This document shows, piece after piece, positions 5,843-14,101 of a stretch of 41,691 nucleotides of DNA (position 1 is the first letter of the stretch; each line of letters starts with the position of its first letter). Origin of the DNA: Prevotella sp. (GTDB taxonomy: Bacteria > Bacteroidota > Bacteroidia > Bacteroidales > Bacteroidaceae); assembly GCA_022511075.1 (NCBI GenBank), contig JAFLSE010000022.1:1-41691 (forward strand), written 5' to 3'. The notes below the pieces were generated by a model that saw only the letters and a list, made by a program, of their open reading frames with translations, was not told where the DNA came from and searched no databases. Both the position numbers and the translations under genes were made by a program.

Positions 5843-8122
5843 ATGGATTCATTGTTTCTCGGAATCATAGTATTCCTTTTTTTCCTCGCCATATTTGACT
5901 TATGGGTGGGAGTAAGCAACGATGCCGTCAACTTCCTCACTTCGGCGGTAGGCTCAAAGGCATCTTCTTTCAAAAGGGTGATAGTGGTGGCTGCCGTCGG
6001 CGTGTTCATCGGTGCTGCTATGAGCAACGGCATGATGGACATTGCCCGCCACGGCATTTTCAATCCCGAAAACCTATCATTCTATGATGTAATAGCCATA
6101 TTCATGGCGGCAATGGTTACGGACATCATCATTCTCGATATCTTCAACTCGCTTGGAATGCCCACGTCAACTACGGTTTCGTTAGTGTTTGAGTTGCTCG
6201 GTGCCAGTTTCGTGGTGGCGTTGTTCAAGATTGCAGCACCAGACAGTGGTCTGCATATCGGTGACCTGCTCAACACCGAGAAGGCACTGTCGGTGATAAT
6301 AGGTATATTCCTCTCGGTGGCTATAGCCTTCGTGTTCGGTACGATAGTTCAGTTTCTGTCACGACTGATATTCACCTTTCAGTACAAGAGCCGCCTTAAA
6401 TGGAAGGTGGGTCTGTTCGGAGGCGTGGCAAGCACAGCTATAGTCTATTTCATGCTCCTGAAGGGAATAAAGGACCTTACCATAATGACTCCTGCCGTCA
6501 AGGCATGGATAAACGAAAATACTGCTTTGATTCTCCTTGGCTCTCTCGTGGTGTTCACGCTGATTATGCAGATACTCCACTGGTGCAGGGTGAATGTGTT
6601 CAAGGTGGTGGTGCTGCTCGGCACGTTCTCGCTTGCCATGGCGTTTGCCGGCAACGACCTTGTAAACTTTATCGGCGTTCCGCTTACTGCATTTGCCTCA
6701 TATCAGGACTATACCGCATCGGGCGGAGGCAATCCGCAGGGATTTATGATGGTGAGCCTCTTAGGATCGGCAAACACGCCGTTGTATTTCCTCATCGGTG
6801 CAGGTATGATAATGGTGGTGTCGCTCGCCACATCGAAGAAGGCGCGTCAGGTTACGCAGACTACGGTCGGACTTAGTTCAAAGACACAGGGCGATGAGAT
6901 GTTTGGCTCTTCGCGCATAGGCCGCTCACTCGTCAGGGCTACACTCAACGCCCATTCATGGGTGAGCGAACGTACGCCCTCATTTATCAAGAACTGGGTA
7001 AACCGCCGCATGGACAACAGCATTACGCAGGAAGAGGACGGAGCAGCCTTCGACCTTGTGCGCGGCTCGCTCAACCTTATGCTTGCCAGTGTGCTTATAG
7101 CCGTGGGAACATCCCTTAAACTGCCATTGTCAACCACCTTCGTAACGTTCATGGTTGCAATGGGTACGTCGCTTGTCGACCGTGCATGGGGTCGTGAGAG
7201 TGCGGTGTTCCGCATCACGGGTGTCATATCCGTGATAGGCGGTTGGTTTATCACTGCCGGTGTGGCCTTCATCGGTGCAGGAATAGTGGTGTGCCTGATG
7301 CACATGGGCGGTGTGGCTGTGATGCTTGTAGGCGGTGTTGCAGCCATCACGTTGCTCATAAGGAGCAATATCCGTTTCCACAACAAGGAGAAAAACATGC
7401 CTGCCGAAACTCTCTTCCAGACCATTCTTACAACGGAGCACCCCGCAGAGGTATGGCCGCTGTTAAAGATATACATCAACGAGAAGCAGAAGATGTTCCT
7501 GAGTTTCGCCGGCGAGTGTTTCTCGGACATCACCGAAGGCTTCATAAATGAAAAAAGGAAACTGCTGTCACGTTCGGAAAAGGCACTTGTTACCGAAAAG
7601 GACGTATTGAAAGGGCAGCGCCGCAAGCTGACGCTCTGCATGCGCCGCGTCACTCCGGAGATTGCCATGGAGAAACGCACTTGGTTTCACCTTAGCAACA
7701 ACATGGCGATGTCAATGACCTATAACCTGCGCCGTGTCAACGAGGCCTGCAAGGAGCATGTAGATAACAACTTCCGTCCGCTGCCGGAGGAGTTTCACGG
7801 CACATTCAAGTCGTTATGTGAATCCATTAGGGAGGTAATAACTGACTCGGAAGCCTCGATAGAAGACAACCGTCCCGAGGTAATTGACGAACTGCGCCGC
7901 CGCTGCAATGACCTCAAAGATGAGCTGTCGTTCCATATCCGCGGCGTATACGAACTGCTCCAGAAGGGCGACACCGACAAGATGGCGGTGACATACGTCT
8001 ATCTCAACATGCTCCAAGAGAGTCAGGAGTTCGTAAACTCCTTGCGAAAGATGCTCCGTGCTTCCGGAAAACTGAATCTTGCCCCGTCAACATACCGCAG
8101 TTTCTCGCATAAAACAGCATAA
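5843..8122 (+). CDS. PiT-family inorganic phosphate transporter with PhoU-like C-terminal region
   Basis: This inner-membrane permease probably takes up phosphate with a coupling cation. Residues 1 to about 510 hold ten or more hydrophobic segments. The two family signatures are visible: VGVSNDAVNFLTSAVGS near residue 25 with LGMPTSTTVSLVFELLGA later, and the repeat half AFAGNDLVNFIGVPLTAF with LSTTFVTFMVAMGTSL. Residues ~515-759 are a soluble, charged, helical domain with long heptad-like stretches. They resemble PhoU-type helical bundles, so the gene may combine transporter and regulator. No separate promoter is evident, and it is probably read with the porin. At 759 aa it is much longer than simple PitA proteins because of this tail. 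Confidence 0.85.
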   Translation: MDSLFLGIIVFLFFLAIFDLWVGVSNDAVNFLTSAVGSKASSFKRVIVVAAVGVFIGAAMSNGMMDIARHGIFNPENLSFYDVIAIFMAAMVTDIIILDIFNSLGMPTSTTVSLVFELLGASFVVALFKIAAPDSGLHIGDLLNTEKALSVIIGIFLSVAIAFVFGTIVQFLSRLIFTFQYKSRLKWKVGLFGGVASTAIVYFMLLKGIKDLTIMTPAVKAWINENTALILLGSLVVFTLIMQILHWCRVNVFKVVVLLGTFSLAMAFAGNDLVNFIGVPLTAFASYQDYTASGGGNPQGFMMVSLLGSANTPLYFLIGAGMIMVVSLATSKKARQVTQTTVGLSSKTQGDEMFGSSRIGRSLVRATLNAHSWVSERTPSFIKNWVNRRMDNSITQEEDGAAFDLVRGSLNLMLASVLIAVGTSLKLPLSTTFVTFMVAMGTSLVDRAWGRESAVFRITGVISVIGGWFITAGVAFIGAGIVVCLMHMGGVAVMLVGGVAAITLLIRSNIRFHNKEKNMPAETLFQTILTTEHPAEVWPLLKIYINEKQKMFLSFAGECFSDITEGFINEKRKLLSRSEKALVTEKDVLKGQRRKLTLCMRRVTPEIAMEKRTWFHLSNNMAMSMTYNLRRVNEACKEHVDNNFRPLPEEFHGTFKSLCESIREVITDSEASIEDNRPEVIDELRRRCNDLKDELSFHIRGVYELLQKGDTDKMAVTYVYLNMLQESQEFVNSLRKMLRASGKLNLAPSTYRSFSHKTA

Positions 8123-8231
8123 AGCAAGCATAGCTAAAACAGCTTCCTCATGTAAGACGTTTGGCTTGCTGAAATGATGTATCTTTTAATACGCAGCATC
8201 TCAGGAATAAAAATAAATAAAGTTAATTTAT

Positions 8232-8262
8232 TTTGTTTTCCATTCTATTTGTTGTATTTTTG
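8232..8262 (+). promoter_or_regulatory. Strong consensus promoter
   Basis: TTTG (8232-8235), a 19-bp spacer and TATTTTTG (8255-8262) match the consensus at every defined base. Transcription would begin near 8268, at or within the hairpin 8264-8293. Confidence 0.7.
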
Positions 8263-8263
8263 C

Positions 8264-8293
8264 AGTAGAAACAACTTTCAGGCTGTTTCTACT
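8264..8293 (+). promoter_or_regulatory. 10-bp perfect hairpin at the predicted transcript start
   Basis: AGTAGAAACA and TGTTTCTACT form a perfect stem around a 10-base loop. Placed directly after the -7 element, it could be an operator or a 5' stabilising hairpin on the RNA. Confidence 0.6.
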
Positions 8294-8319
8294 GTTTTAG
8301 AAACATTCTTTCTGAAAAC

Positions 8320-8466
8320 ATGCTTGCAGCGGCCGCTGCAAAGCTTTTCACCGAGCGCCGCAAGACCTTGCACCGTACGCTGCAAGATATTCGCACGTAC
8401 GCCAAAAACCAAACAATCCCAAGAGCATTTCAGCTTGTACCTATGTTCATTTCCCTTTTTACCTAA
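8320..8466 (+). CDS. Possible small protein, 48 aa
   Basis: The frame runs ATG to TAA in a patch much richer in G+C than the surrounding gap. It encodes an Ala-rich start (MLAAAAAKLF), a basic middle (TERRKTLHRTLQDIRTYAK) and a hydrophobic end (PMFISLFT). A perfect promoter lies about 60 bp upstream. The Ala run is encoded by an 18-bp palindrome, TTGCAGCGGCCGCTGCAA (8324-8341). That could mean this is a structured RNA or a repeat and not a gene. No family recognised. Confidence 0.3.
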   Translation: MLAAAAAKLFTERRKTLHRTLQDIRTYAKNQTIPRAFQLVPMFISLFT

Positions 8467-8616
8467 GTGTTTTTCTTTATTATATACTATCTTAGCTCTC
8501 TATCATAATCTTTCGGGCTATACTTGGCTTTAATGCGTATAGTAGATATCCGTATGCCAGTCCTGCTATCTGTATGAAGCTATAGAATTAGAATACAAAA
8601 AACATTGTTTAAAATC

Positions 8617-8655
8617 CCCAATCCTTTGTTTTTACATACTAAACAAAGGATTGGG
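8617..8655 (-). terminator. Hairpin terminator, probably used from both sides
   Basis: CCCAATCCTTTGTTT (8617-8631) and its exact complement (8641-8655) form a 15-bp stem with a 9-base loop. It lies 36 bp past the stop of the leftward BspA-like gene, with a GATTTT tail on that strand. It also ends the rightward transcript from 8268. Confidence 0.75.
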
Positions 8656-8691
8656 ATTATATATAATATTTCCCTAAATACAGATAGTTTC

Positions 8692-9714
8692 TTACTCTTC
8701 TATTATACGTAGGAAATCTTTCCAATACCAATGCTTTGAATATACTTCCTTACATCCATGGGGTACATAGAGCGTTGGTTTTTTGAAGTCTGTAGGAAAT
8801 AAGAACCAATCCACTTGTGGAGGAGTGGTGCAAAGAAAATGCATTTCGGTAAATTTTTCACAATTGAAAAAAGCTCCAGCTCCTATTTCTTTTACATTGT
8901 TTCCTATTGTTACCGATTCTAAACTTTTGCATCTATTAAAAACGTTGCGTCCAATTTTTATCACACCATTAGGAATTATAATAGAAGTTAGGCTACTGCA
9001 ATCTTGAAAAGACTCTGTGTCAATCTCTGTTACACTATTAGAAATAACGACTGAACTTAAGCTACTACAGCCCCTAAAAGCACCTTGTCCAATTTTTGTG
9101 ACACCATCAGGAATTTCAATTGACGATAGACTGGTACAATCAGTAAATGTAAAATCTGGGATTTCAGTAATACTATCAGAGAGATGTATAGAAACCAAAT
9201 TAGTACAATTACTAAAAGTCGACCATCCTTTTAGCTTTTTAACACTATTCGGTATTGTTATAGAGGTTAAACCTGTACAACCAGAAAAGGCATCATTCCA
9301 TATTTCTTTTACTCCATTTGGTATTGTTACAGAAGATAAATTGGTACAAGACATAAAAGCACCGCTTCTAATAGAGACTACACTCTCTGGAATATCTACA
9401 GAAACAAGTCTTTTATTTGTATCAGCATACGCTCCAAAAGCAGCACCTGCAATTTCTTTTAAATCGTCTTTAAACTTGATGATTCCCTTTCCGTTCTCGT
9501 ATGTGTTGCTGACGACTTTTATGTTTGGATCATCCATAGTACAATATTCGACAATGTTCCCATCAGAAGACATATAGTGTATCTCATTGTATGGGATAGA
9601 ATCAGAACTATTATTGCACCCTGTAAACATAGCCATCATTACAAAGATGACAGATGTATTTATCACTCTATTTTTATTCTTAATAAATTGCTTTTTCATT
9701 TGTTTGATATTCAT
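8692..9714 (-). CDS. BspA-like leucine-rich-repeat lipoprotein
   Basis: This is a surface or periplasmic protein made mostly of LRR_5-type repeats, each about 23 residues. They run from about residue 85 to 320 with the pattern F-x-x-C-x-x-L-x-S-I-x-I-P-x-x-V-x-x-I, for example LTSITIPNSVKKL and LSSIEIPDGVTKIGQGAF. The start MNIKQMKKQFIKNKN is basic, followed by a hydrophobic stretch and a lipobox MFTGC, so it is probably lipid-anchored. The start may instead be the ATG at 9699. Members of this family bind host proteins or other bacteria in oral and gut Bacteroidales. It is the last gene of the leftward seven-gene run and is followed by a terminator. Confidence 0.85.
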   Translation of the reverse strand: MNIKQMKKQFIKNKNRVINTSVIFVMMAMFTGCNNSSDSIPYNEIHYMSSDGNIVEYCTMDDPNIKVVSNTYENGKGIIKFKDDLKEIAGAAFGAYADTNKRLVSVDIPESVVSIRSGAFMSCTNLSSVTIPNGVKEIWNDAFSGCTGLTSITIPNSVKKLKGWSTFSNCTNLVSIHLSDSITEIPDFTFTDCTSLSSIEIPDGVTKIGQGAFRGCSSLSSVVISNSVTEIDTESFQDCSSLTSIIIPNGVIKIGRNVFNRCKSLESVTIGNNVKEIGAGAFFNCEKFTEMHFLCTTPPQVDWFLFPTDFKKPTLYVPHGCKEVYSKHWYWKDFLRIIEE

Positions 9715-9736
9715 AAATTAGACATATTGATTATAA

Positions 9737-10861
9737 TTACAATTCTTTCATAGGACCATTGTACTTATCTACAACTATTTTTCTTTCATTTGCAGACCCT
9801 TCTACTTTAAATGTTATAATGGCAACTTTATTTGTATGGTTCTGAAACTGCTTCTCTATTTGGGCATCAGTAAGGTTTTCTTCCATTATATATGTAGGTT
9901 CTTCCCTTATGGGTTCAAACTCTACAATCATTCCACTAATATATTTTCCCAAAATGAATCCACGGTCACCCCCATAACTTTCTGATACCATAAAATAATC
10001 TTTATATTTACGTGTTTTTGAAGATGGATTGAAATTGAAGGGTTTATCTAATTTTGCATCCCGACAAACATTTTTAGGAATAAAGGCTATTGTTCCTCTA
10101 TCTAATTCATTACCTGTGTAATAATATCCATGACTATAATATACTTTATACCAATCTCCACAATCCTCTATAACAGGAAGGACTGTTTGGAACGTTCTAA
10201 TCGGATTATAATTGCTATTATCAAGACTTTCCCATTTTTTCGAACCATCTATATTGCATGCCAATATCAAACTATTTATTGTTGGTTGTTTCCTTATAAC
10301 AATATCGTCGTCTACATAAACAAACTTCAGGAATTTAGGTACTAAAATTTTTTTGAATCCTGCTTCTGGATCAAGATGAAATGAGAAATTCCGAAGTACA
10401 ACTTTTACGACATTCGATAGTTGAAGGAATTTACTCTTTTCTATCTGTCCTGCAAACTCAATCTCAATGCTTTCATTGGGTTTCTTGTTTAGGAAAGCCA
10501 CAAGACTATCAGCAAGTATACTATCGGCAGATGCTAATGTGACAAGGCTCGCACCTGTATCATTAATGAATTCCAATTGTAGAGTATCTTCCATTTTGTC
10601 TGCCTCAAATGTCTTGTCAAGCAGCAAACGTAGACTTGTATGTATATTATACACAGTGTCTGTTTCCTCGTTTGTCACACTGTCACGAAATAAAATCAGT
10701 TGTGCCGTATCAGCCTTCACGACTTCAGCCGTTGAGCCAATTATCTCAACTTTGCCTGCGTCAATTTGCATAGACAAAGGTACGGTAATTTCTTTTTCCT
10801 TTTGGCATCCTGCCACTATCAATACAGCAATGCCTAATATTGTAATAAAAACCTTTTTCAT
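9737..10861 (-). CDS. Two-module lipoprotein (beta-rich module plus SH3-like module), 374 aa
   Basis: The start MKKVFITILGIAVLIVAGC is a lipoprotein signal with lipobox VAGC. Residues ~27-165 match the lipoprotein encoded at 12039-12806: both have SMQIDAG/SVNIDAG, FRDSV/VRDSV, DTVYNIHTS/DTLYNIRTS, ADSILADSL/ADSLIEDSL and KKP. Residues ~170-374 match the secreted protein at 13283-14101: VPKFLKFVYVDDDIVIRKQP against VPKVIKFVYVKDGVNIRKAP, then LPVIEDCGDWYKVYY against LPVIGETSEWYHVLW. The C-terminal part opens like a bacterial SH3 domain (VNIR motif). So this gene fuses two proteins that are separate in the same operon, which suggests they work together. Function unknown. Confidence 0.75.
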   Translation of the reverse strand: MKKVFITILGIAVLIVAGCQKEKEITVPLSMQIDAGKVEIIGSTAEVVKADTAQLILFRDSVTNEETDTVYNIHTSLRLLLDKTFEADKMEDTLQLEFINDTGASLVTLASADSILADSLVAFLNKKPNESIEIEFAGQIEKSKFLQLSNVVKVVLRNFSFHLDPEAGFKKILVPKFLKFVYVDDDIVIRKQPTINSLILACNIDGSKKWESLDNSNYNPIRTFQTVLPVIEDCGDWYKVYYSHGYYYTGNELDRGTIAFIPKNVCRDAKLDKPFNFNPSSKTRKYKDYFMVSESYGGDRGFILGKYISGMIVEFEPIREEPTYIMEENLTDAQIEKQFQNHTNKVAIITFKVEGSANERKIVVDKYNGPMKEL

Positions 10862-10873
10862 AAATCTTTTTGT

Positions 10874-11824
10874 TTAATCAATTTTTATAAACGATCCGTC
10901 ACTCCCGTCTTTCCTCCAATAATGACCTTCTTCGTCTTTAATCTTTCCGTCTCCTTGGGTTTTTCCTTTTAATTCGCCTAACCTACCTTCCTCCTTTAAT
11001 ATTACGTCATATTCTTCTGCAGATGCAGATTCTTCCTGCACAGGCACGGAATCTTGCGACAGGGCATATGAACGGCTGTCCGTAGACAGCCATAGTTTCA
11101 AGGCAAAGGAAAGGACGAACAGCGCAGCGGCAAGACCGAGAAGCAGGAAAACGAACGGAGCTGCATACAGAATCAAACCAATAGAACAGACAATATAAGT
11201 GACGCAGGCAACAAGTGCATTTAATACACCGCCGGGCAAAGCCTTTTTAAAAATCAAAGCAAGTTGGACTATCTGGAATACTCCCAATACAATCAATACG
11301 GATTTCATATATTCCTGCTTTGCCACCATACAGATGAAGACAGCAATGAGTCCTATTGCTAACGTAAACAATCCTAAAAAGCAGTCTATCCGTTCATCAT
11401 CCTCAGCCCCATAATCGTCCATTGTTTTCAAGAAACCAACCAGTAGGCTGATAAGCGCATATATATAAACAATGCCTCCGATGACGGTCGGTGTCCAACT
11501 GTCATACACATCAGGAAGCAGAAACCATAAAGCAGCAGGTCCTTCGGAAACGACATAAAAGATTATGAACAAGTTTGTTGCTATAACAAGTATTGTATTC
11601 ATTAAACGCGGATATCCCCTTAACAAGTTATTGTCACTGTACCAATAGCTTCCGTGCAGTCGTCTGACAAATTTGCATATAAACCACATTATAAAAATGC
11701 CTATCCCTATTACTACAGGCAACCACACTATATCATTCCCCATCTCCATACGCGAGACATAGGCACTGACATTAACCCGCCCGGTCTCGTCTATGGGCAT
11801 AAACTCATAAAATATACTATCCAT
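10874..11824 (-). CDS. Polytopic membrane protein of unknown function, 316 aa
   Basis: About seven hydrophobic helices span residues ~34 to 245, among them VIGIGIFIMWFICKFV, YIYALISLLVGFL, LFTLAIGLIAVFICMVA and FVFLLLGLAAALFVLSFAL. The C-terminal ~70 residues are hydrophilic and cytoplasmic or periplasmic. They end in GHYWRKDGSDGSFIKID, which resembles the short tail (HYWR...) seen on some Bacteroidetes membrane proteins. No signal peptide or transport motif is visible. It lies between lipoprotein genes, 12 bp from the next one, and 18 bp after a 51-aa membrane peptide, so it probably belongs to the same envelope system. Confidence 0.7.
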   Translation of the reverse strand: MDSIFYEFMPIDETGRVNVSAYVSRMEMGNDIVWLPVVIGIGIFIMWFICKFVRRLHGSYWYSDNNLLRGYPRLMNTILVIATNLFIIFYVVSEGPAALWFLLPDVYDSWTPTVIGGIVYIYALISLLVGFLKTMDDYGAEDDERIDCFLGLFTLAIGLIAVFICMVAKQEYMKSVLIVLGVFQIVQLALIFKKALPGGVLNALVACVTYIVCSIGLILYAAPFVFLLLGLAAALFVLSFALKLWLSTDSRSYALSQDSVPVQEESASAEEYDVILKEEGRLGELKGKTQGDGKIKDEEGHYWRKDGSDGSFIKID

Positions 11825-11842
11825 AACTATACCTTATTTATT

Positions 11843-11998
11843 TTAGTCAACCCAATACGGCAAAAAGAATGTCAATGCCATTTTCAACAGTTTTAAAGCA
11901 AACCGGAGTACCAATCCCCAGAATACAATATTAATTATCACCCATCCCCAAAGAGGTATCGGGGAATCTGTCATTATGTCTTTCAACCAATCTATCAT
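11843..11998 (-). CDS. Small membrane protein, 51 aa
   Basis: This short gene fills what would otherwise be a 214-bp gap in the leftward run. Codons from ATG (11998-11996) to TAA (11845-11843) give MIDWLKDIMTDSPIPLWGW, then one hydrophobic helix (VIINIVFWGLVLRFALKLL), then MALTFFLPYWVD. It has an amphipathic N-terminus, one or two membrane segments and an acidic end. It starts 40 bp after the lipoprotein gene and ends 18 bp before the polytopic membrane protein, a natural operon position. I do not recognise a family; a small accessory subunit of the neighbouring membrane protein is a reasonable guess. Confidence 0.65.
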   Translation of the reverse strand: MIDWLKDIMTDSPIPLWGWVIINIVFWGLVLRFALKLLKMALTFFLPYWVD

Positions 11999-12038
11999 AA
12001 CTTATGAATCTTTATTAATAAACTTTTTTTATATATTC

Positions 12039-12806
12039 TTAAATCCAAGTCTTTGGACCATAGGAGAGTAACTCCTTATGGCAGGCTTGATAACATTCGA
12101 GCTGTTTTGCCGTCATTTTATCCTTTTGCTTGGCAAGTTGGGCATCCAATTTGTAACTTTCGTCCATTAGCCGTCTTATCACAAGCATATAGATAAAGCC
12201 TCCGCCAAGAGCATTTATGCCATTCGTAACAGAACGCTGATATTGCTGGGCATCCTTGCTCCATTTTCTCATTCCTTTTATATACTCCTCATAAAGGCTC
12301 AACTTCTTTGTCATCTTCGGGTCGGCATACACAAACGAAAAGCCATTCAGTGACACCTTTGCGCCATCTTTCATTTTCAGAAAGGCTTTGCGTCCTATTT
12401 CCCCCTCAAACGCCATTTCAAAGCTTTGTCCTGGCTTTTTTTGAAGATATACAATCAGCGAATCTTCTATAAGGCTGTCTGCAGGTGTCAGTGTGGACAG
12501 CAAGTTTCCGTTGTCAGAACAAATCTGCAATTCCAGCTTCTCTTCCAACTGGTCTGTGTAATATACGCTATCAAGGACAAGCGTTATCGAAGTTCTTATA
12601 TTATATAAGGTGTCATGCTTTTCATCTGCGACAGAGTCACGCACAAAAACAATAGAATCCGTGACAGAATGAACAACATTTGCAGTCTTACCTCCCAATT
12701 CAAACTGTCCTGCATCAATGTTTACCGACATTGGAACATCTTCTGTGCAGGCCGCAAACAGAAATGTAAGAATGGACATTAAGATAAACGTTTTTTCTTT
12801 TTTCAT
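12039..12806 (-). CDS. Lipoprotein, single-module paralogue, 255 aa
   Basis: The N-terminus MKKEKTFILMSILTFLFAAC has a lipobox FAAC, so the protein is lipid-anchored. Residues ~24-165 are the same module as the first half of the 374-aa lipoprotein at 9737-10861, with IDAG, VRDSV, YNIRTS, ADSLIEDSL and KKPGQ in the same order. The C-terminal ~90 residues differ: they are helical and charged, with a hydrophobic patch NGINALGGGFIYMLVI, possibly a membrane-associated segment. The gene lies 13 bp after the lipocalin-like gene. Function unknown; the repeated use of the module suggests a shared ligand or partner. Confidence 0.72.
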   Translation of the reverse strand: MKKEKTFILMSILTFLFAACTEDVPMSVNIDAGQFELGGKTANVVHSVTDSIVFVRDSVADEKHDTLYNIRTSITLVLDSVYYTDQLEEKLELQICSDNGNLLSTLTPADSLIEDSLIVYLQKKPGQSFEMAFEGEIGRKAFLKMKDGAKVSLNGFSFVYADPKMTKKLSLYEEYIKGMRKWSKDAQQYQRSVTNGINALGGGFIYMLVIRRLMDESYKLDAQLAKQKDKMTAKQLECYQACHKELLSYGPKTWI

Positions 12807-12819
12807 AGTTCCGAATATA

Positions 12820-13269
12820 TTATCGTGTTTTCTTTATCGTACCGCTAATAGGTTTTAGATTTCCTTTGCTTTTATGATAAGTTACATATATATAATTCCC
12901 ATTATCGTCACTCGCTTTAAGTTCTAATTTTTGAGAGGTTATCATTATTATAGAAAATGTATCATCACAACCTTCAGGATCATTCACTTTGTCGATCCCT
13001 ACGATATGCAGCTCTTTGTCTTTCAATGTCCATTTTGCTTTTGCAATTTTGTAGTCGTTTGTAGTATAAAGCATAGTGCCGTCTTTATTGAAGATGTAAA
13101 GCATACTTCCGTCCGTTTCTACAAAATCTTTCTTGCCATCTATACAAGAAAAAACACTTGCCATTTTCCAAGTACCAATGAGTGCGTCACGATCATTGTA
13201 CACTTGTGCCATACACAGTGATAACATTTTGATAATTGCAACCAATAATAATAGAATTTTCTTTTTCAT
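12820..13269 (-). CDS. Secreted lipocalin-like protein, 149 aa
   Basis: A signal peptide covers residues 1 to about 21 (MKKKILLLLVAIIKMLSLCMA). The mature part starts DRDALIGTWKMASV, the opening of lipocalin-like domains common in Bacteroidetes, in which a G-x-W motif begins a small beta-barrel. It then alternates short strands such as MLYIFNKDGTMLYTT and KAKWTLKDKELHIVG. Its length fits a single such domain. It sits 13 bp from both neighbours inside the envelope operon. A role in binding a small hydrophobic molecule is possible from the fold but not shown. Confidence 0.72.
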   Translation of the reverse strand: MKKKILLLLVAIIKMLSLCMAQVYNDRDALIGTWKMASVFSCIDGKKDFVETDGSMLYIFNKDGTMLYTTNDYKIAKAKWTLKDKELHIVGIDKVNDPEGCDDTFSIIMITSQKLELKASDDNGNYIYVTYHKSKGNLKPISGTIKKTR

Positions 13270-13282
13270 ATAATATCATACC

Positions 13283-14101
13283 TTAATAAGTTGGTCCTTC
13301 ATAGTTGTCAATATCAAGATAGAGTGTGAAAATGCCTTCTCCAGGAATGAGACCTTCACGAGCCTCTGCTGATCCTGGCAAGCCATATACATAACATGGA
13401 TTATTTTTGGCATTATCATATTCAAGGATTTTGTCAATTTGCCTATCAGGCAAATCTGCAAGTGCAGGAAAACCCAATTCGTGCATGGCATCCTTAACAT
13501 CATATCCGACAAGAACACCATCAACGAGTTTTCCTATATACGTTTGCAAGGAAAAGGGACCTTGAAGCCAACCATGTATTATGCAATAATTTTTGTATTT
13601 TCCTGTTGTTCGGATATAGAATTCGTTATCGTCGTAATATCCTTGGATGCCAGGTTTTTGATTCTGACGATGATCACGTCCCATGATATAGGACTCGTCT
13701 ATCGCCCTTTTCTGGTAAACTTTACAAACCTTTTTGGATACATAAGCCAATGTGATTTTTTCATAATTTATTCCATAAGGATATTGACCTCCCCAAAGGA
13801 CATGATACCATTCCGATGTTTCGCCTATCACTGGCAGAAATCGAGAGTTCCGATATGTTACAGGTTTAATTTTGGATTTATCATCACTCGGCTCTTCCCA
13901 TTTGTATATATATCTATCATCTGTGGATTTTATTACAAATCGTGGACTCTGTATGCTGGGTGCTTTACGAATGTTCACCCCGTCTTTTACATACACAAAT
14001 TTTATAACTTTTGGTACTTTGAGATTTGATTGTGCCATAGTCTCACAAGACACCATTACCATAAATATGGTAACAAGCGTCATAAAAAATAACTTTTTCA
14101 T
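13283..14101 (-). CDS. Secreted SH3-like protein, 272 aa
   Basis: The first ~24 residues form a signal (MKKLFFMTLVTIFMVMVSC then ETMAQ). Either a lipobox (VSC) or a signal-peptidase I site after TMAQ is possible. The mature protein opens VPKVIKFVYVKDGVNIRKAP, the pattern of a bacterial SH3 (SH3b) domain, and goes on with LPVIGETSEWYHVLWGG and ITLAYVSKKVC. It matches the second half of the lipoprotein at 9737-10861. It is the first gene of the leftward seven-gene run. SH3b domains often bind peptides or cell wall, which would fit an envelope role, but function is unknown. Confidence 0.72.
   Translation of the reverse strand: MKKLFFMTLVTIFMVMVSCETMAQSNLKVPKVIKFVYVKDGVNIRKAPSIQSPRFVIKSTDDRYIYKWEEPSDDKSKIKPVTYRNSRFLPVIGETSEWYHVLWGGQYPYGINYEKITLAYVSKKVCKVYQKRAIDESYIMGRDHRQNQKPGIQGYYDDNEFYIRTTGKYKNYCIIHGWLQGPFSLQTYIGKLVDGVLVGYDVKDAMHELGFPALADLPDRQIDKILEYDNAKNNPCYVYGLPGSAEAREGLIPGEGIFTLYLDIDNYEGPTY

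Larger units (their letters stand above)
8123..8691. other. Intergenic region with an independent short transcript
   Basis: The gap holds, in order: a perfect promoter (8232-8262), a 5' hairpin (8264-8293), an 18-bp palindrome (8324-8341) inside a possible 48-aa frame, A+T-rich DNA, and a hairpin terminator (8617-8655). A long open frame at 8174-8533 starts before the promoter and looks like chance. Confidence 0.5.

Noticed and set aside
8128..8176. AGCAAGC/GCTTGCT inverted repeat after the phosphate transporter as a terminator
   Set aside because: The 7-bp stem has a loop of nearly 40 bases and no T-run.
8174..8533. A 119-codon frame between the phosphate transporter and the BspA-like gene
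   Set aside because: It begins upstream of a perfect promoter, spans A+T-rich DNA with poor codon choice, and competes with a better-placed 48-codon frame.
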